DNA of 64,000 nucleotides, taken from contig ML058505.1 in assembly GCA_003013855.2 (NCBI GenBank), positions 4,023,331 to 4,087,330 on the forward strand, in the 5' to 3' direction. This stretch comes from Liriodendron chinense (lineage: Eukaryota > Streptophyta > Magnoliopsida > Magnoliales > Magnoliaceae). The notes beneath the pieces were generated by a model. That model searched no databases. It was not told the origin of the DNA and was given only the letters and a program-made list of their open reading frames with translations. Numbering within the stretch: position 1 is the first letter of the stretch; each line of letters opens with the position of its first letter. Below are positions 24,009 to 35,090 of the stretch, piece after piece. The position numbers and the translations under genes are program-made.

Positions 24009-24453
24009 CAAAACTCTGTGGGCCCCACCATAATATATGTGTTTTATCCACGCTGCCTATTCATTTTTTTCTGATCATTTTAAGGCATGGGCCCAAAAAT
24101 GAGGCAGATCCAAAGCTCAAAGTGGACCACACCACAGAAAACAGTGGTGATTGAATGCCTATCATTGAAAACTTCTTGGGGGCTACATAATTGTTGGATC
24201 AAACTGATATTTGTGTTTTCCCTTCATCCATGTCTATGTGACCTTACGAACAGGTTGGATTTCAAATAAACATCATGGTGGGCCCTATGTAGGTTTCAAC
24301 TGTGGGCATCATTATTCTCACTGCTTCCGTTGTTGTGGTCCCCTTGAGCTTTGGATCTGCATAATTTTTGGGCTCATGCCCTAAAATGATCTGGCAAAAT
24401 GAATAGAAGGCATGGATAAAACACATACATCATGATGGGGCCCACAGAGTTTT
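24009..24453. mobile_element. Foldback element (unit B copy)
   Basis: Counterpart of 16030-16471, with ends AAAACTCTGTGGGCCCC and GGGGCCCACAGAGTTTT, slightly better matched than in unit A. The two halves are mutually inverse. No coding capacity. Confidence 0.72.
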
Positions 24454-25820
24454 GCCACGTAAGACATCCGAGTGCCCTTTTGAATGTCATACCTGTCAAG
24501 TGTCAACATCTAACCAGCAGGAAATACCTAAGTAAAGAATCATTACTTATTTACATCTAATTACCTGTAATTTGGACAAATCAAACAGGCCCTTAGTTAT
24601 TTATGCAACAAGATTAAATATGAACCACCAAATTGTATATAATTTATACTTTATTTATTACCATATTGAGTCAAGTCGAGTAAAGACTCGTTTGAGTCTT
24701 CGAGTCTATCCAACCCAGTTGGACATCAACTCAAGTTTTCGGTTTTTGAACTATGCTTTGAAGTTGGACATAAAAGGAATGCAACTGCTATTTAAAGGCC
24801 TCTGTTCACAATTACAATTTGGTCATCTCCTCTTGTTTTTAAACTATCCACAATTAAATTCACTTGTGCATCCAAACAGAGCCCTAGACAATGAGTCGAA
24901 ACTGGGGAACCAATGCATGGGTTGGCGTTTGAGTAAAAAAAAGAAAGAAAGAATCTGTTCTGAGTTTCCATTAAATAATACTCATCAATCATGCAGATCG
25001 AGCAGGCAGAATCGAATCAGCAGATGAAAGATGGTTTCGTTATGACCAAGGGTGCATTTGGATGCACTAGCCAATTGCCTTGCAATTATTAGTTTAATGA
25101 AGTGGATAAGGTTGAACTGTGAGTTCCCTACTTCACATTCACAGTGAATGTCTGGGCTCCAAATCGCGATTATGTTACCATCAAATTGGAGTTGAAAGTA
25201 AAGTAACACAACTGCAATTCGGTGGTTACTTCCTCAGTATGAATACTCAGAAACATCTTATCTTTCTTGTCATTTCCTACTGACTAAACTGAATGTCCGC
25301 AATTCAATTCACTTGTGCATCCAAACACAGCCGAAACTTGAAGAAGCTGAATAAAACCAACAAACAGGCAGCAAAGGCATTTCATCTTGAAAAAGAAATG
25401 AGCTTTGTAAAAGACAAATCATGAGATGATATAAGTATTATTGCATCAGAGACAGCCTGTAAATTGATATATTTTGAAGTATATATTACTAACATTTGAG
25501 ATCGCTTGCTCCATTTCTATAGAAACAGAGAAGACAAAGTAAAGAAAATCAGTTCTACAGGTTTATTAATCAATCTTAAGATTTGTAGCTTACCAAATGG
25601 TTTTTTTATAATGCATGCACCTTTGACAACCAAGCTTTAGAACTAAAACTCAACTCTCAACTCTCTGGGTGCCCAAGACCAAGCCAACTCAAAGCATCTT
25701 CAAGAATTTGATAGTTCTTTTTTTTTTTTTTTTTTCTTTTTTTTTTTCCTTATTTTTTTTAACTAAAAGCTTGCATAGTCTTAAACTTTCCGATTTCTTG
25801 AGAAGTCAACTGAGCTTTCC

Positions 25821-26004
25821 ATGTCTCGCATGCTAGCCCAGCTGGAAGATGCCTAGGTGTTTCAACAGCATGTCTCAGGTTCAAGTGCTAAGGAGACACA
25901 TTAACCCCACCGGTGGGTGGGTGCATCGTGTGACTAACCGTGTGGGTGTGTTGCACAACTAACAGGGGGGGTGCATTGCATGACTAACAAAAAAAACAAA
26001 ACAA
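25821..26004 (+). mobile_element. tRNA-derived SINE with 13-bp TSD
   Basis: Flanked by AACTGAGCTTTCC at 25808-25820 and 26005-26017. It has an A-box-like TAGCCCAGCTGG at 25834-25845, a B-box-like GGTTCAAGTGC at 25879-25889, a GT-rich body with GTGTGACTAAC, and an A-rich tail. The same site in unit A (about 17795-17810) reads through AATTGAGCTTTCC once with no insertion, so this SINE moved after the duplication. The body resembles the SINE at 7016-7182. Confidence 0.82.
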
Positions 26005-27242
26005 AACTGAGCTTTCCAAGCACCCCATTGAGTTTTCTGAGTACTTGATCGATTTTGGGAATTACCCAATTGGGGTTTTAAGTACCTGATTGATTTTGGG
26101 AATACTCATCTTTTAGGAACAACCAATTGAGTTTTCTGAGTATCTGATTGATTTTGGTAATAAAGTTCTTTCAGGAAATACCCAATGGAGTTTTTTGAGT
26201 ACCTGATAGACCCATCTTGATTGAATCAATCTAATTTTAAACACTGCCAGTGAGTCCACTTGGTTGAATTTTAAACACTAATGCTGAACCATCAGTGCTC
26301 AGCATTGAGTTTTTCAAACACCCTATCAATTTTTCGGATTTCAAAACAACTGAGTCATAATGGTATTTCACTCGAATTGGGTGACTAGATTAGATCTTTT
26401 CACACCAATAAGACCTTCTTTTTCCATAGAAATCACCCCTCCTCCATAATCCAAAGCTCTGAAAGAAATCAATAACAAAGTCTTGTTTCCTCCAATCAGT
26501 ATTTGGACCATCTTGAGGATTTTTTTCGTGGATCCCATCATATCAACGTGTTCGATCGCAGAATGATCAACCCCACTTGTACAAACTGAAAGTACATTCT
26601 CTCAATCCAGCATTTTATGATACTTCATCAAGCTAATACCAACCACAAGCTACTACTAATGCTTCTAATGCTCTTCATCAAAACTAATAATGCTACAAAC
26701 CATAAAGTTCATCTACAACCCAATAACAGACAGAATCCGCACAACTGATGGTTGGGGAAAATAAATAAGAAAACGATAAAAGTAGTTCTGAAATTGAAGT
26801 TCAGATGCATCAAGCGATGAATGCTAATATCCAATTTCATCAGCTAATTTTGCCTGTATCAAACACATTCCATCAAGAAAACAAGGAGAAAGGGAAAAGA
26901 TTAGAACATTCTCTTATATCCAAAATCCAATCCAATTCAAGTCGCTGATTCAAATTCATTCAATAATTAGAGTAACACAAAGCATTTACGTATGTAAAAA
27001 TCCCATCTTGCAAGAATTCGCGGAAATGGGTGAAAGATACAAAATGCAAGAAAACCGAATCCGAAGTTCATAAATCAAGCCAATATTTTTACATATTCAA
27101 ATCCGACAATAGAAACTTAAAGAGAAGCAAAATGCAAGAAAACCCAGTAAAGATTTTAATCAGTCAATCCAATTCCCGCATAATCTTCGAGTGAAGATCA
27201 GTTCAGAAACAAAAACCCACATCAGAGAAGCCATGACTAACC

Positions 27243-27749
27243 TCATCCGTTGATCTCGAGCAGCCGCCGCTGCCCGGTCTGCCGCTTCCAAGGCTGTAAA
27301 ACCGAATCTTGGTACTTGGAAGGAAATGCCGGCAGCCTTTTCTGCCTTGTGGGTTTCGAAAGCAGCTCAATTCCCACATCTTTCTTCTTCTTTGCAGTCT
27401 TGCTTTCTTCCTTTTCCTTCTGAATTTCGGTTAAAACGTTTCTCTTGAATCTGAAAGTTCTCTTGCCTTTCCTTATAGCTTTCGCTGGCGCGAACGGGAT
27501 GTCGAAGATGACAGAGCCAGCAACATGGAGAACGGCCTTCACGAGGAGGTCGAGACCTTCACAGCGGGTCTTGCAATCGATAGAAGGTGAGGAATTCAAT
27601 GAAGAGGAAGCCAATGAAGAAAGAGATGTAGAAGAAGAGAAAAGAGGAGGAGAAGTAGAAGAGAATGGATGAGAAGAATAAGAAGAAGAAGAGGAAGAGG
27701 AAGAAGAAGAAGAAGAAAACGGATTGAATGCAGAGCTTCGAATTCTCAT
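27243..27749 (-). CDS. Small basic serine-rich plant protein, paralog 3
   Basis: Encodes 168 residues from the conserved MRIR start at 27749; an open frame continues 63 codons further upstream but has no counterpart in the other copies. Domain order matches paralog 2: polyserine run (with one Tyr), Ser-rich linker, the CEGLDLLVKAVLHVAG core, Lys-rich segment, and the PSKYQDSVLQPWKRQ tail. About ten substitutions separate it from paralog 2, several in the low-complexity and basic regions, none in the core block. Its frame is intact, so three of three copies in this window are open. The neighbours are only repeats, so context gives no functional clue. I do not recognise the family. Confidence 0.75.
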   Translation of the reverse strand: MRIRSSAFNPFSSSSSSSSSSSSYSSHPFSSTSPPLFSSSTSLSSLASSSLNSSPSIDCKTRCEGLDLLVKAVLHVAGSVIFDIPFAPAKAIRKGKRTFRFKRNVLTEIQKEKEESKTAKKKKDVGIELLSKPTRQKRLPAFPSKYQDSVLQPWKRQTGQRRLLEING

Positions 27750-28757
27750 TTTGAATTTTGATGGGATTTGATGGAAAGAGACGCTATTTGGGTTCTTCGA
27801 AGAAAATGAGAGAGATCGATCAGGAAAGAGTATACTGTAGTTGGGTGTATGTGAAGGATTCAACTCCAGTCTGGTAGTTTGAAGGATCACCAATTTACGT
27901 TGGTCCACAAGGCTATTGCGTGGGACCCACGTGTTCATTCAGGGACCACACCAGGACCATAGTCCAAAAACCCAAAAATCTCAACTCAATGTACAGCCGG
28001 TTTGAGTTGACTCAGACCCGACGTGACTCGGTATCTAATTATATTAAACAAACAAAAACGCACGTTAACTCACTGGTTGACGTGGGGTACCGTCCAATCC
28101 CCTACCCCACATCTTGTCTCTGAAATTGAGTGAGTCGGTTTGAGTTGACTGAGCCACCGAGTCGAATTGATGAGTCTCTCTGAGTTCAGGCGAGTCAGAC
28201 ACAGCACCGAGTTTCCTGGTATAGATGCTCATAAGCAATACCATGCAACCAGTGGATGCGTTCAACCCGTTGCAGTTTGTGACATCCAACCTGTTCAAAA
28301 GATCTGGCCGACCCTGAGGAACAGATGGTTCAATAACCAGGATGAAACAGTCATCACACTGGCCACACCTGCAGTTTGGATCACATCGGTGAATATCCAT
28401 TGTTCCATTTTATTCATGCCGATGTGTTTATCTGGCAGATTTTTGAAGGTGGGACCAGCCTTTTGAATGGGTTAGATGCAACACACATGTGATGTGTTGG
28501 AACTTATCTACTAGGTGAAGGGTAAATATATAAGTTTTTTATTTTTAATTTTTCTTTTTTAGTTTTATTACAATTTACATGCCCTGGCTGTAGCTAGTAG
28601 GTTTTGGACAGTTTTGCTCCTACAATTAGCTTTGGTTTTCCAATTACAGCAGTGAACGAGGGTAAATGGGTAATAATCATTTACTCTCGTAATTATGTAA
28701 TTATGTGTGACATCACTTATATTTCACTATAATAATGTCATTATTACGTGGTTGGTT

Positions 28758-28803
28758 CCCCCCCCCCCCCCCCCCCCCCCCCCGCCCCCCGCCCCCCCCC
28801 CCC
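28758..28803. repeat. Poly-C tract with two G interruptions
   Basis: 46 bases of C broken only by G at about 28784 and 28791. The matching place in unit A is ordinary sequence, so the tract expanded after the duplication or is an artefact of sequencing. Confidence 0.85.
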
Positions 28804-29016
28804 ACCAAATTACAAATTACAGTAGAAATGATAGTTTTATAATATGAAAATGTAATGATTTCAATTTACACCATTAATTTATTTTTTACCCTGTTATTTG
28901 ATTTTTCATTTCCATAGTAAATACAGAGGAAATGAGTCGTTATTACTCGTTGCTGCTTACTGAAAATGGATGAGTATTTCGGCCTCGAAAATCAGTCCGA
29001 AAATGGTTTTCTTAAA

Positions 29017-30243
29017 TTTGTGGGCTTCATTGTGATTTATGTGACATATCCATGCCGCCCTAGAACATTTTATGGCATGAGCAAAAACATGAGGCAAATC
29101 CAAACCTCAAGTGGCCCCACATCACATGAAACAAGGTTTTTTTCCTTTCTAAAGCCCACAAGCAATGTTGTCAAAATCCTACGATTTTTTATTTATGATA
29201 TATGATTTTAGTCAAATCTTAAGTAAAACGATTTGAATTACAATCTTAAATTCCTTTCTATATGAATCCTACTATTATATGATTTGAATATTACAACTTA
29301 GATTTAAATCCCGATTTATAATTCAAATTATACTTGTTCTCTTCTATTTTAAACTTTACTTGACTTCTATTTTAAGATTTTAAATTGGTGGAAACTTTAA
29401 GAATCATTTAAAAAAAGTAAATTATTTTATTTATTCTTAATAAGAAGACTAAATGATATATATTCTCTTCAATGTTAAATCATTTAACTATTTTTGTAAT
29501 TTTGTACTTCTTAATTGGTCAAAACATCAAATTGATATATGACTTACCTGTAATATTTTTATAGATGGTTATAATTATGCTGACTTATATGTATTATGGA
29601 ATGATGTTTAAAAATCAAACTATCTTTTTTCATCAGTCTACAATATCAAAGGCTGTTTTCAACCATGATTCTACATTCAAAAGAGGTAACAAGAATATAA
29701 ATTATTAAAAGACTATTGTATGTTATTTTAAGGGAAATTTTTTAAAAGACTGGTAAAAAAAGAAATAATAATCCTTTAATATTATTATGACATGAATTAC
29801 TTAGTACATATTGATGGCAAAAGGAAGATTGATGAGTTAAAAAAATAAGATCTATTTTTTTTATTTTATATTTTTCAAAATTTTAAGAAAATTTTAAAAA
29901 ATCTTATGATTTACAATACGATTCGATACGTTTCAACCCTTACTATGATTTGCGATACAATAACGATTTTGACAACATTGCCTGTAAGATTGTTTATTTG
30001 TCATCTAACCCTTCATAAGTTCACATAAACATGGAGAAAGGGAAACCTAGATATCAGCTTGATACAAAGCTTTTGGGCCCCCAAGAAGTTTTCAATGATA
30101 TGCATTCAATTCCCACAATTTCTTTTGGTGTGGCCCACTTAAGCTTTGGATTTGCCTCATTTTTTGGCTCATACCCTAAAATCATTTAGTAGAATAGATG
30201 GACGGCATGGATAAACCATATTACATCACGGTGGGCCCCACTT
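29017..30243. mobile_element. Foldback element split by a nested insertion
   Basis: The left arm (about 29017-29160) starts TTTGTGGGCTTCATTGTG and contains CATGAGCAAAAACATGAGGC; the right arm (about 29985-30243) ends ACGGTGGGCCCCACTTG. The arms belong to the GTGGGGCCCACCATGATG family but are separated by an 816-bp insert. Confidence 0.5.
29164..29979. mobile_element. AT-rich TIR element nested in the foldback element
   Basis: A perfect 15-bp terminal inverted repeat: AATGTTGTCAAAATC at 29164-29178 and GATTTTGACAACATT at 29965-29979. The sub-terminal regions contain CGATTT / GATACGATT words in inverse orientation. No coding capacity and no clear TSD. Superfamily not determined. Confidence 0.6.
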
Positions 30244-31113
30244 GAAAATATATCCTCGACTTTAGTGCTAAAAAAGGAAAAACGTCAACATTGTATTGGG
30301 AGCAGTGTTGGAATTACTACGGTAAATAATTCTTACATAGTTCCTTCCTATTTACTATAGGGATTAAAAAACAAACACCCCCTAAAATTTTATATGGCTC
30401 TCCATTTACAAGCCATAATTTCAGTTTAATCAAACCTCTAAAAATGATAATGATGGCTCGTTTACTTTGCATTTCATAAGAAATTAGGGGAAAAAAAAGT
30501 TCAAGAACTTAAAAATGTGGCCAACCTCCGACTAACATCTTAGATTTCATGTCCAATAGGCCACTACTGGCTTATATTTCATACCTGGAAAGCCTTCATG
30601 TGACACTGTTCTAGCTCCAAATCTCTCTTTGAATTCCTCTCTTGCTTAATCTTTCCTCTCTCTGTTTGCATTGCATTTGCCACATAAGTAGATAGTATAG
30701 CATGCTTAAAGCTTTAGTAAGATCTTTTTTAAACTAGTAAATCAATTGATTCAATCTCAAGAATTTGAATTGATGGTTTGGGGCCATTTCGAGTGAAATC
30801 TTAATCACAGACCATTAAATCTTGAGTAAAAGAGTGATGGATGGACACGATGATGCATTTTTGGACATTAGGGCAATCGACGATGTTCATAAGGCCCTAC
30901 ATATATATCTAGACATCTACAAGTGGGTCCTGCCCAAGATGTCCCGTTGAAGAAGTATAGGGCTGACATGGATGGGATGTACACGAGTGTTTGTCTATGC
31001 CTCCACCTATGTGTGTTTGGAATGCTAGGATTTGTTTGTATGGGAATGCACAATTCTTTCCCCTTTATTTTTCAGCCGATCCACCTTTAGAGTTGAACAT
31101 AATGTCAAAACCA

Positions 31114-32901
31114 ATATACAACCGATGGTAAAACTTAAGCGTACTGGCGTGGCCCACTCATTGAGTGGATCGCCTGATTTCTGTAGTAGGTGATCTTCAT
31201 GGAATAACCACTGAATATTCTACAAATGTGACTATGTTGGAGAAAAAGAATGCGGATGTTCACTTTCAACTGTATATGATCAATTCTCTTTTCTTTATAC
31301 ATGGGATGTAAGAAAGGGTTGAGATCCAGTCTATGAGTGATGAACGGTTGATGTTATTTATATCAAAGAAATTACACTTTCTAACAGTTTTTATTTGGGC
31401 ACAATTAATTTTTTTCTAAATTTATTTTTATTAAAAGATAATTTTTTTTAGGGTGATTTAAAGATTGATTGGTCATGATCATCCATTGGTAGAATTGGGT
31501 GAAACGTAATATGATTATAGAAATAGAAAATTTTGGATAGAAATTACTTCAGAAGGACACAAGATATAAGAATGATGTTAACCCACTATGTGATTACCTA
31601 TGCATACATATTTCTACTTGTTTTAGTTGAAAATTTATATTTTATTATTTGCATAAAATAATGTATAGGGACATGTCCACTTTTTCACTTTTTCTTTAGT
31701 CGAATGTGTCAGAGTATAGGATACTTCTATACAGTTGTGTGTGTAGCCGTACATACTATAGATAGCTATTTAGATGGATTTATGTTATTTAGCCGTACAT
31801 ACTATAGATAGCTATTTAGATGGATTTATGTTATTTGTTAAGATCTTTCAAAGATATCTTACTTCATTTTTATATTCTTGACATTGTGGATGAAATAACC
31901 AGAGTTACAACTTTCACTATGTAGCCTTACGTGGTTTTACAAAATCAATTTAAATTTAATTTTCTTGTTCTACATTTTTTAGGCATCTACTTTAATTGAA
32001 TCCTTCACCATAACTTTGAGAACCGAAAATGAATTAAATATGATTTTTCTACCTTGGTAACTATAGTGGACTACCTTTTCATGTGCGGGTCATGCCATTT
32101 CCACCAACGTAAGCTGAGATGAGTAATCCATTCACTAATTAAAAAAAAAAAAAAGTAGGGGTCATATCAACCCTCAAGAATGATGCAATAATTACCAAAG
32201 GAAATAATTATTACCCATTTGCAGTGCATTTACGGTGGACTTGAAAAATTAAATAGACCCTTACAAATGAAAGATGAGGGATTCGAGAAAAAATCAGGTA
32301 ACTGCCTTATTTTCAATCTTATTCTTGCACTGGATAATTATATTTTGTTCAATGTGTCTGATCAAACCACAGTAAAGGCCTGTGAGATAAATTACGAAAT
32401 TTGTACAAATAAGAATTTTCTCCAACGGCAACTATAGAGCCTAAAGATGAAGGAATGGTCCTCTTTGCAAAAAAAACTTGAATGAGTTTAATACCAATTG
32501 ATTAGTAAATTGATGATATTCGATGCGAATATTGATGTTGGAGAAAAGGTTAAAGTTTTGCTTTGTTTTATGCTAGAGTTGTGGAATGGTTTGATTATGA
32601 ATCTTAATAAAGGTCTAGATCTTAATGTGGAGTTAGTTATATCCACGTTGCTTAACGATCAGTCTTGTAGATAAACACATGAAGGATATTAGTGATGCCA
32701 TGATGGTTAAAAGAAGATATATTAAGAAAGGTACTAGCGAGTGATATCAAACAAGATTCAAGTCGAAATATCATAAAATAGAAAATATTGAAATTGTGAA
32801 AAAAGTATCACTTACATAAAAATCGCAAATTCAGAAAAGTAAATAAAAAAATTCTAAACTTAATTCACAGGATCAAGCGTTGTATTTAAAAGAGTTCTAA
32901 G
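31114..32901. other. AT-rich non-coding region
   Basis: No coding exon or recognised element is seen. It holds a doubled 46-bp segment at 31744-31835 and an A run near 32141-32153. The right edge is the start of a copia LTR. Confidence 0.5.
31744..31835. repeat. 46-bp direct tandem duplication
   Basis: Two exact head-to-tail copies of a segment beginning TAGCCGTACATACTATAGAT, with junction at 31789/31790. The identity of the copies points to a recent event. Confidence 0.9.
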
Positions 32902-34767
32902 TGATGGGGTTTTCCTCCTCGAGATAGAGGAGAGATTGTGCAAGAGTTGGGATTGCCGACCGGTCGTCTGACCGTTCTAAAAATCACCATAGAGGAGTTT
33001 TGCACGCTGAACAGGACATGGTCTGTCCAGACCGATCGTCGACCGGTAGGGTTGGTCATGAGCTGAGTCAGCTCGAGAAACTCGATCAACTTGACTCAAA
33101 AAAGCTCGCTTCGGCTCGACTCGACTTAATAGAACAAGTCAAGCTAAGCTTCATTTAGGAGCTCAAGTCAAAAATCGAGTCAAGTTCGACCATTGGGTCA
33201 CTCGACTTGACTCGACTAGAAACTTGACTCGATTTAAGCTCGACTCAGCTCGAGCTCGAGCTCGACTCAGTTTCATATAGATATTTGTTACAAAAAAAAA
33301 AACCTAATCTTCTTATTTCTTGGTTCTCTCTCCCCCCTCCCCCACACACACATTGGGGTCCAAGCTTAGGACATATAAAACCCTCACAAGTTGGGGGGTT
33401 TCTTAATCCTACTATTTTGTTCAAGAACATTCCTTGTCGAGCATATATGATGGATTGAGTAATTTCAAGTATAAAACATGGTGAGCACACAATGGTTGTG
33501 TATTTTATATGCTACACAAACACAAGTGCTACGGTGAGACCACACACCATACATATCTACAAAACAGGGGCTATGGTTAGACCAAACACCATATGCAGCT
33601 ATTGATTACAATTTTATGAGGGAGGTGGTGCATCTGATCCATGAATCAGCTGGGCCTCATCATGAAGATGGTCCACACAATAATTAGGGCAGTCCATTCA
33701 CGTGGTGAGCTATACATGTACTGTGTTAATTATGGTTCATAAAATATTACTAGTGGTCTACATTCAATGCATGTGTGACTTGGCCAAATAAAACACCGAT
33801 CAGAGCTAGGTCATTTTAATGGTGGGATCCCACCTATAGAAATACTATTCTCCCATAATATATGTGTGAATGCTCGAACTTAATGTTGTTGACTTTTAAT
33901 TTGTATTTTGTAGTAAAAAATATAATAAATTGAGGTGGGAGCAAGCTCGACTCGACTCGAGGTAAGCTCGCCTCAACTCGATCCACTAGCTCACCTCAAA
34001 AGTTTTAGCAAACAAGGCAAGCTCCAATGGTAAGCTCGAGGGTGAGCTCGAGCTCAAGCTCGAACTCGAGGAGAGCACAGACGAGTCAAGCCAAGCTTGG
34101 CCCACCTCGACTCGACTCAATGTACAGCCCTATCGACCGGTCTGAGGCCATCTCCGACCGGTCGTAAAATGGGTTTTCTTCTCAGTTTCTCACTAGACAG
34201 TTTTTTGTCATTCTTGACCAGTCAACGATGTGCGCAGATTGCGATACACAGTTTCCTATTTCGACACCAACTCTAGCACAAAGCTATTTAATGGCTTCTA
34301 ATTCGAGATGAAGGTATCCTAATAAGTGTTCTACAAGTCCCATATGAGAGAGAGAAAAAAGAAGAAGAAGAGAGGAAGAGAAAGATAGAGATGAAGCTTG
34401 TAACAAAGATATTTATGCTTATGAGATCAATCCACGGTGCAGACAACGTCTCAGTTCTTCTATGTCCTCGGATCCAGAAAGATCTCTTGTTTTCTAGTTC
34501 TTTTTCATTGTTATCCACTCGTGTGTGGGTGAAGAAGATTGGATCCAAGCGAGCTATGCTTATGATGGCTGTGTAAACTATTTTTACATAATGGAGTTGT
34601 TAATCTGGATGAGGTCCCGTGCTTTTTACCTATGTTGAGGGTTTTCCACGTAAAAATCTCTTGTTTCGTGTGGTTTGATTGTTTGCTTGCATTGTCATAT
34701 TGCTATATCACATAATTCACGTTGTTAGGGGGCAAGATCCTAAAGTTTTTGTGCAACGTACCCAACA
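32902..34767 (+). mobile_element. Copia element 1, 5' LTR (interrupted)
   Basis: Begins TGATGGGG and ends CCCAACA, the same ends as the LTR at 58737-59568. Removing the hAT-type element inside (33047-34132 plus one TSD) leaves about 772 bases. Shared landmarks with the other LTR are CACAGTTTCCTATTT, the GA-rich stretch (here AGAGAGAGAAAAAAGAAG), and the WCCACTCGTGTGTGGGTGAAG-type segment. It contains several GACCGGTC palindromes. The copia gag follows at 35091. No 3' LTR is found in the window. Confidence 0.7.
33047..34132. mobile_element. hAT-type element inserted in the copia LTR
   Basis: A 1,086-bp insertion with ends TAGGGTTGGTCATGAGC and the inverse ATGTACAGCCCTA, flanked by a perfect 8-bp duplication TCGACCGG at 33039-33046 and 34133-34140. 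Both ends carry long arrays of CTCGACTCG / CGAGCTCGA words that make mutually inverse arms. No transposase is encoded. The length of the TSD and the TAGGG ends place it with the hAT-like MITEs at 4385 and 15093. Confidence 0.85.
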
Positions 34768-34770
34768 AAA

Positions 34771-35029
34771 CTAGTATCAGAGAAAGGTTATCCATCCAGG
34801 TTCATGCCATGGTGGCGCTCACACCCTAGGGAGAAGCTGAGACCAAGTTTCGAGAGCCCCAGGACCCACAAGCAAGGGGCGTAAGCCAAAACCAAGTTCC
34901 GAGAGACCCACATCCCCGATGGGAGGGGGGTTGTTGGGTTAGTCCCACATCAGCTAGGGGATGATGATAAAGTAGCTTCATATACTATGGGGTCACTCCA
35001 CCCACTGGGTTAACCTTTTGGGTGTAACA
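34771..35029 (+). mobile_element. TRIM-like fragment lacking a 5' LTR
   Basis: Sits exactly between the end of the copia LTR and the copia primer-binding site. It starts with its own degraded PBS-like TAGTATCAGAGA, has about 150 bases of internal sequence, a purine tract GATGGGAGGGGGG, then a 100-bp LTR-like segment beginning TGTTGGGTTAGTCCCACATC (34932) and ending TGTAACACA (35031). The 8-bp CAACAAAA flanks both sides (34763-34770 and 35030-35037). A complete element would need an LTR on the left, which is missing. Confidence 0.5.
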
Positions 35030-35090
35030 CAACAAAAGTGGTATTAGAGAGTTTAGATTTATTAAACAGATAGTGGGATCATTGTGAAAT

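Larger units (their letters stand above)
22415..31113 (+). repeat. Tandem segmental duplication, unit B
   Basis: Direct repeat of 14305-22414. It contains gene copy 3, the foldback element 24009-24453, a SINE at 25821-26004 absent from unit A, and a foldback element interrupted by another insertion at 29164-29979. It ends around AATGTCAAAACC, matching the end of unit A. It is about 0.6 kb longer than unit A owing to unshared insertions. Confidence 0.82.

Noticed and set aside
23705..24154. 149-codon frame in unit B
   Set aside because: Runs into a foldback element, and unit A does not keep the frame.
24572..25027. 151-codon frame in unit B
   Set aside because: The counterpart in unit A is broken into short frames and no motif is present.
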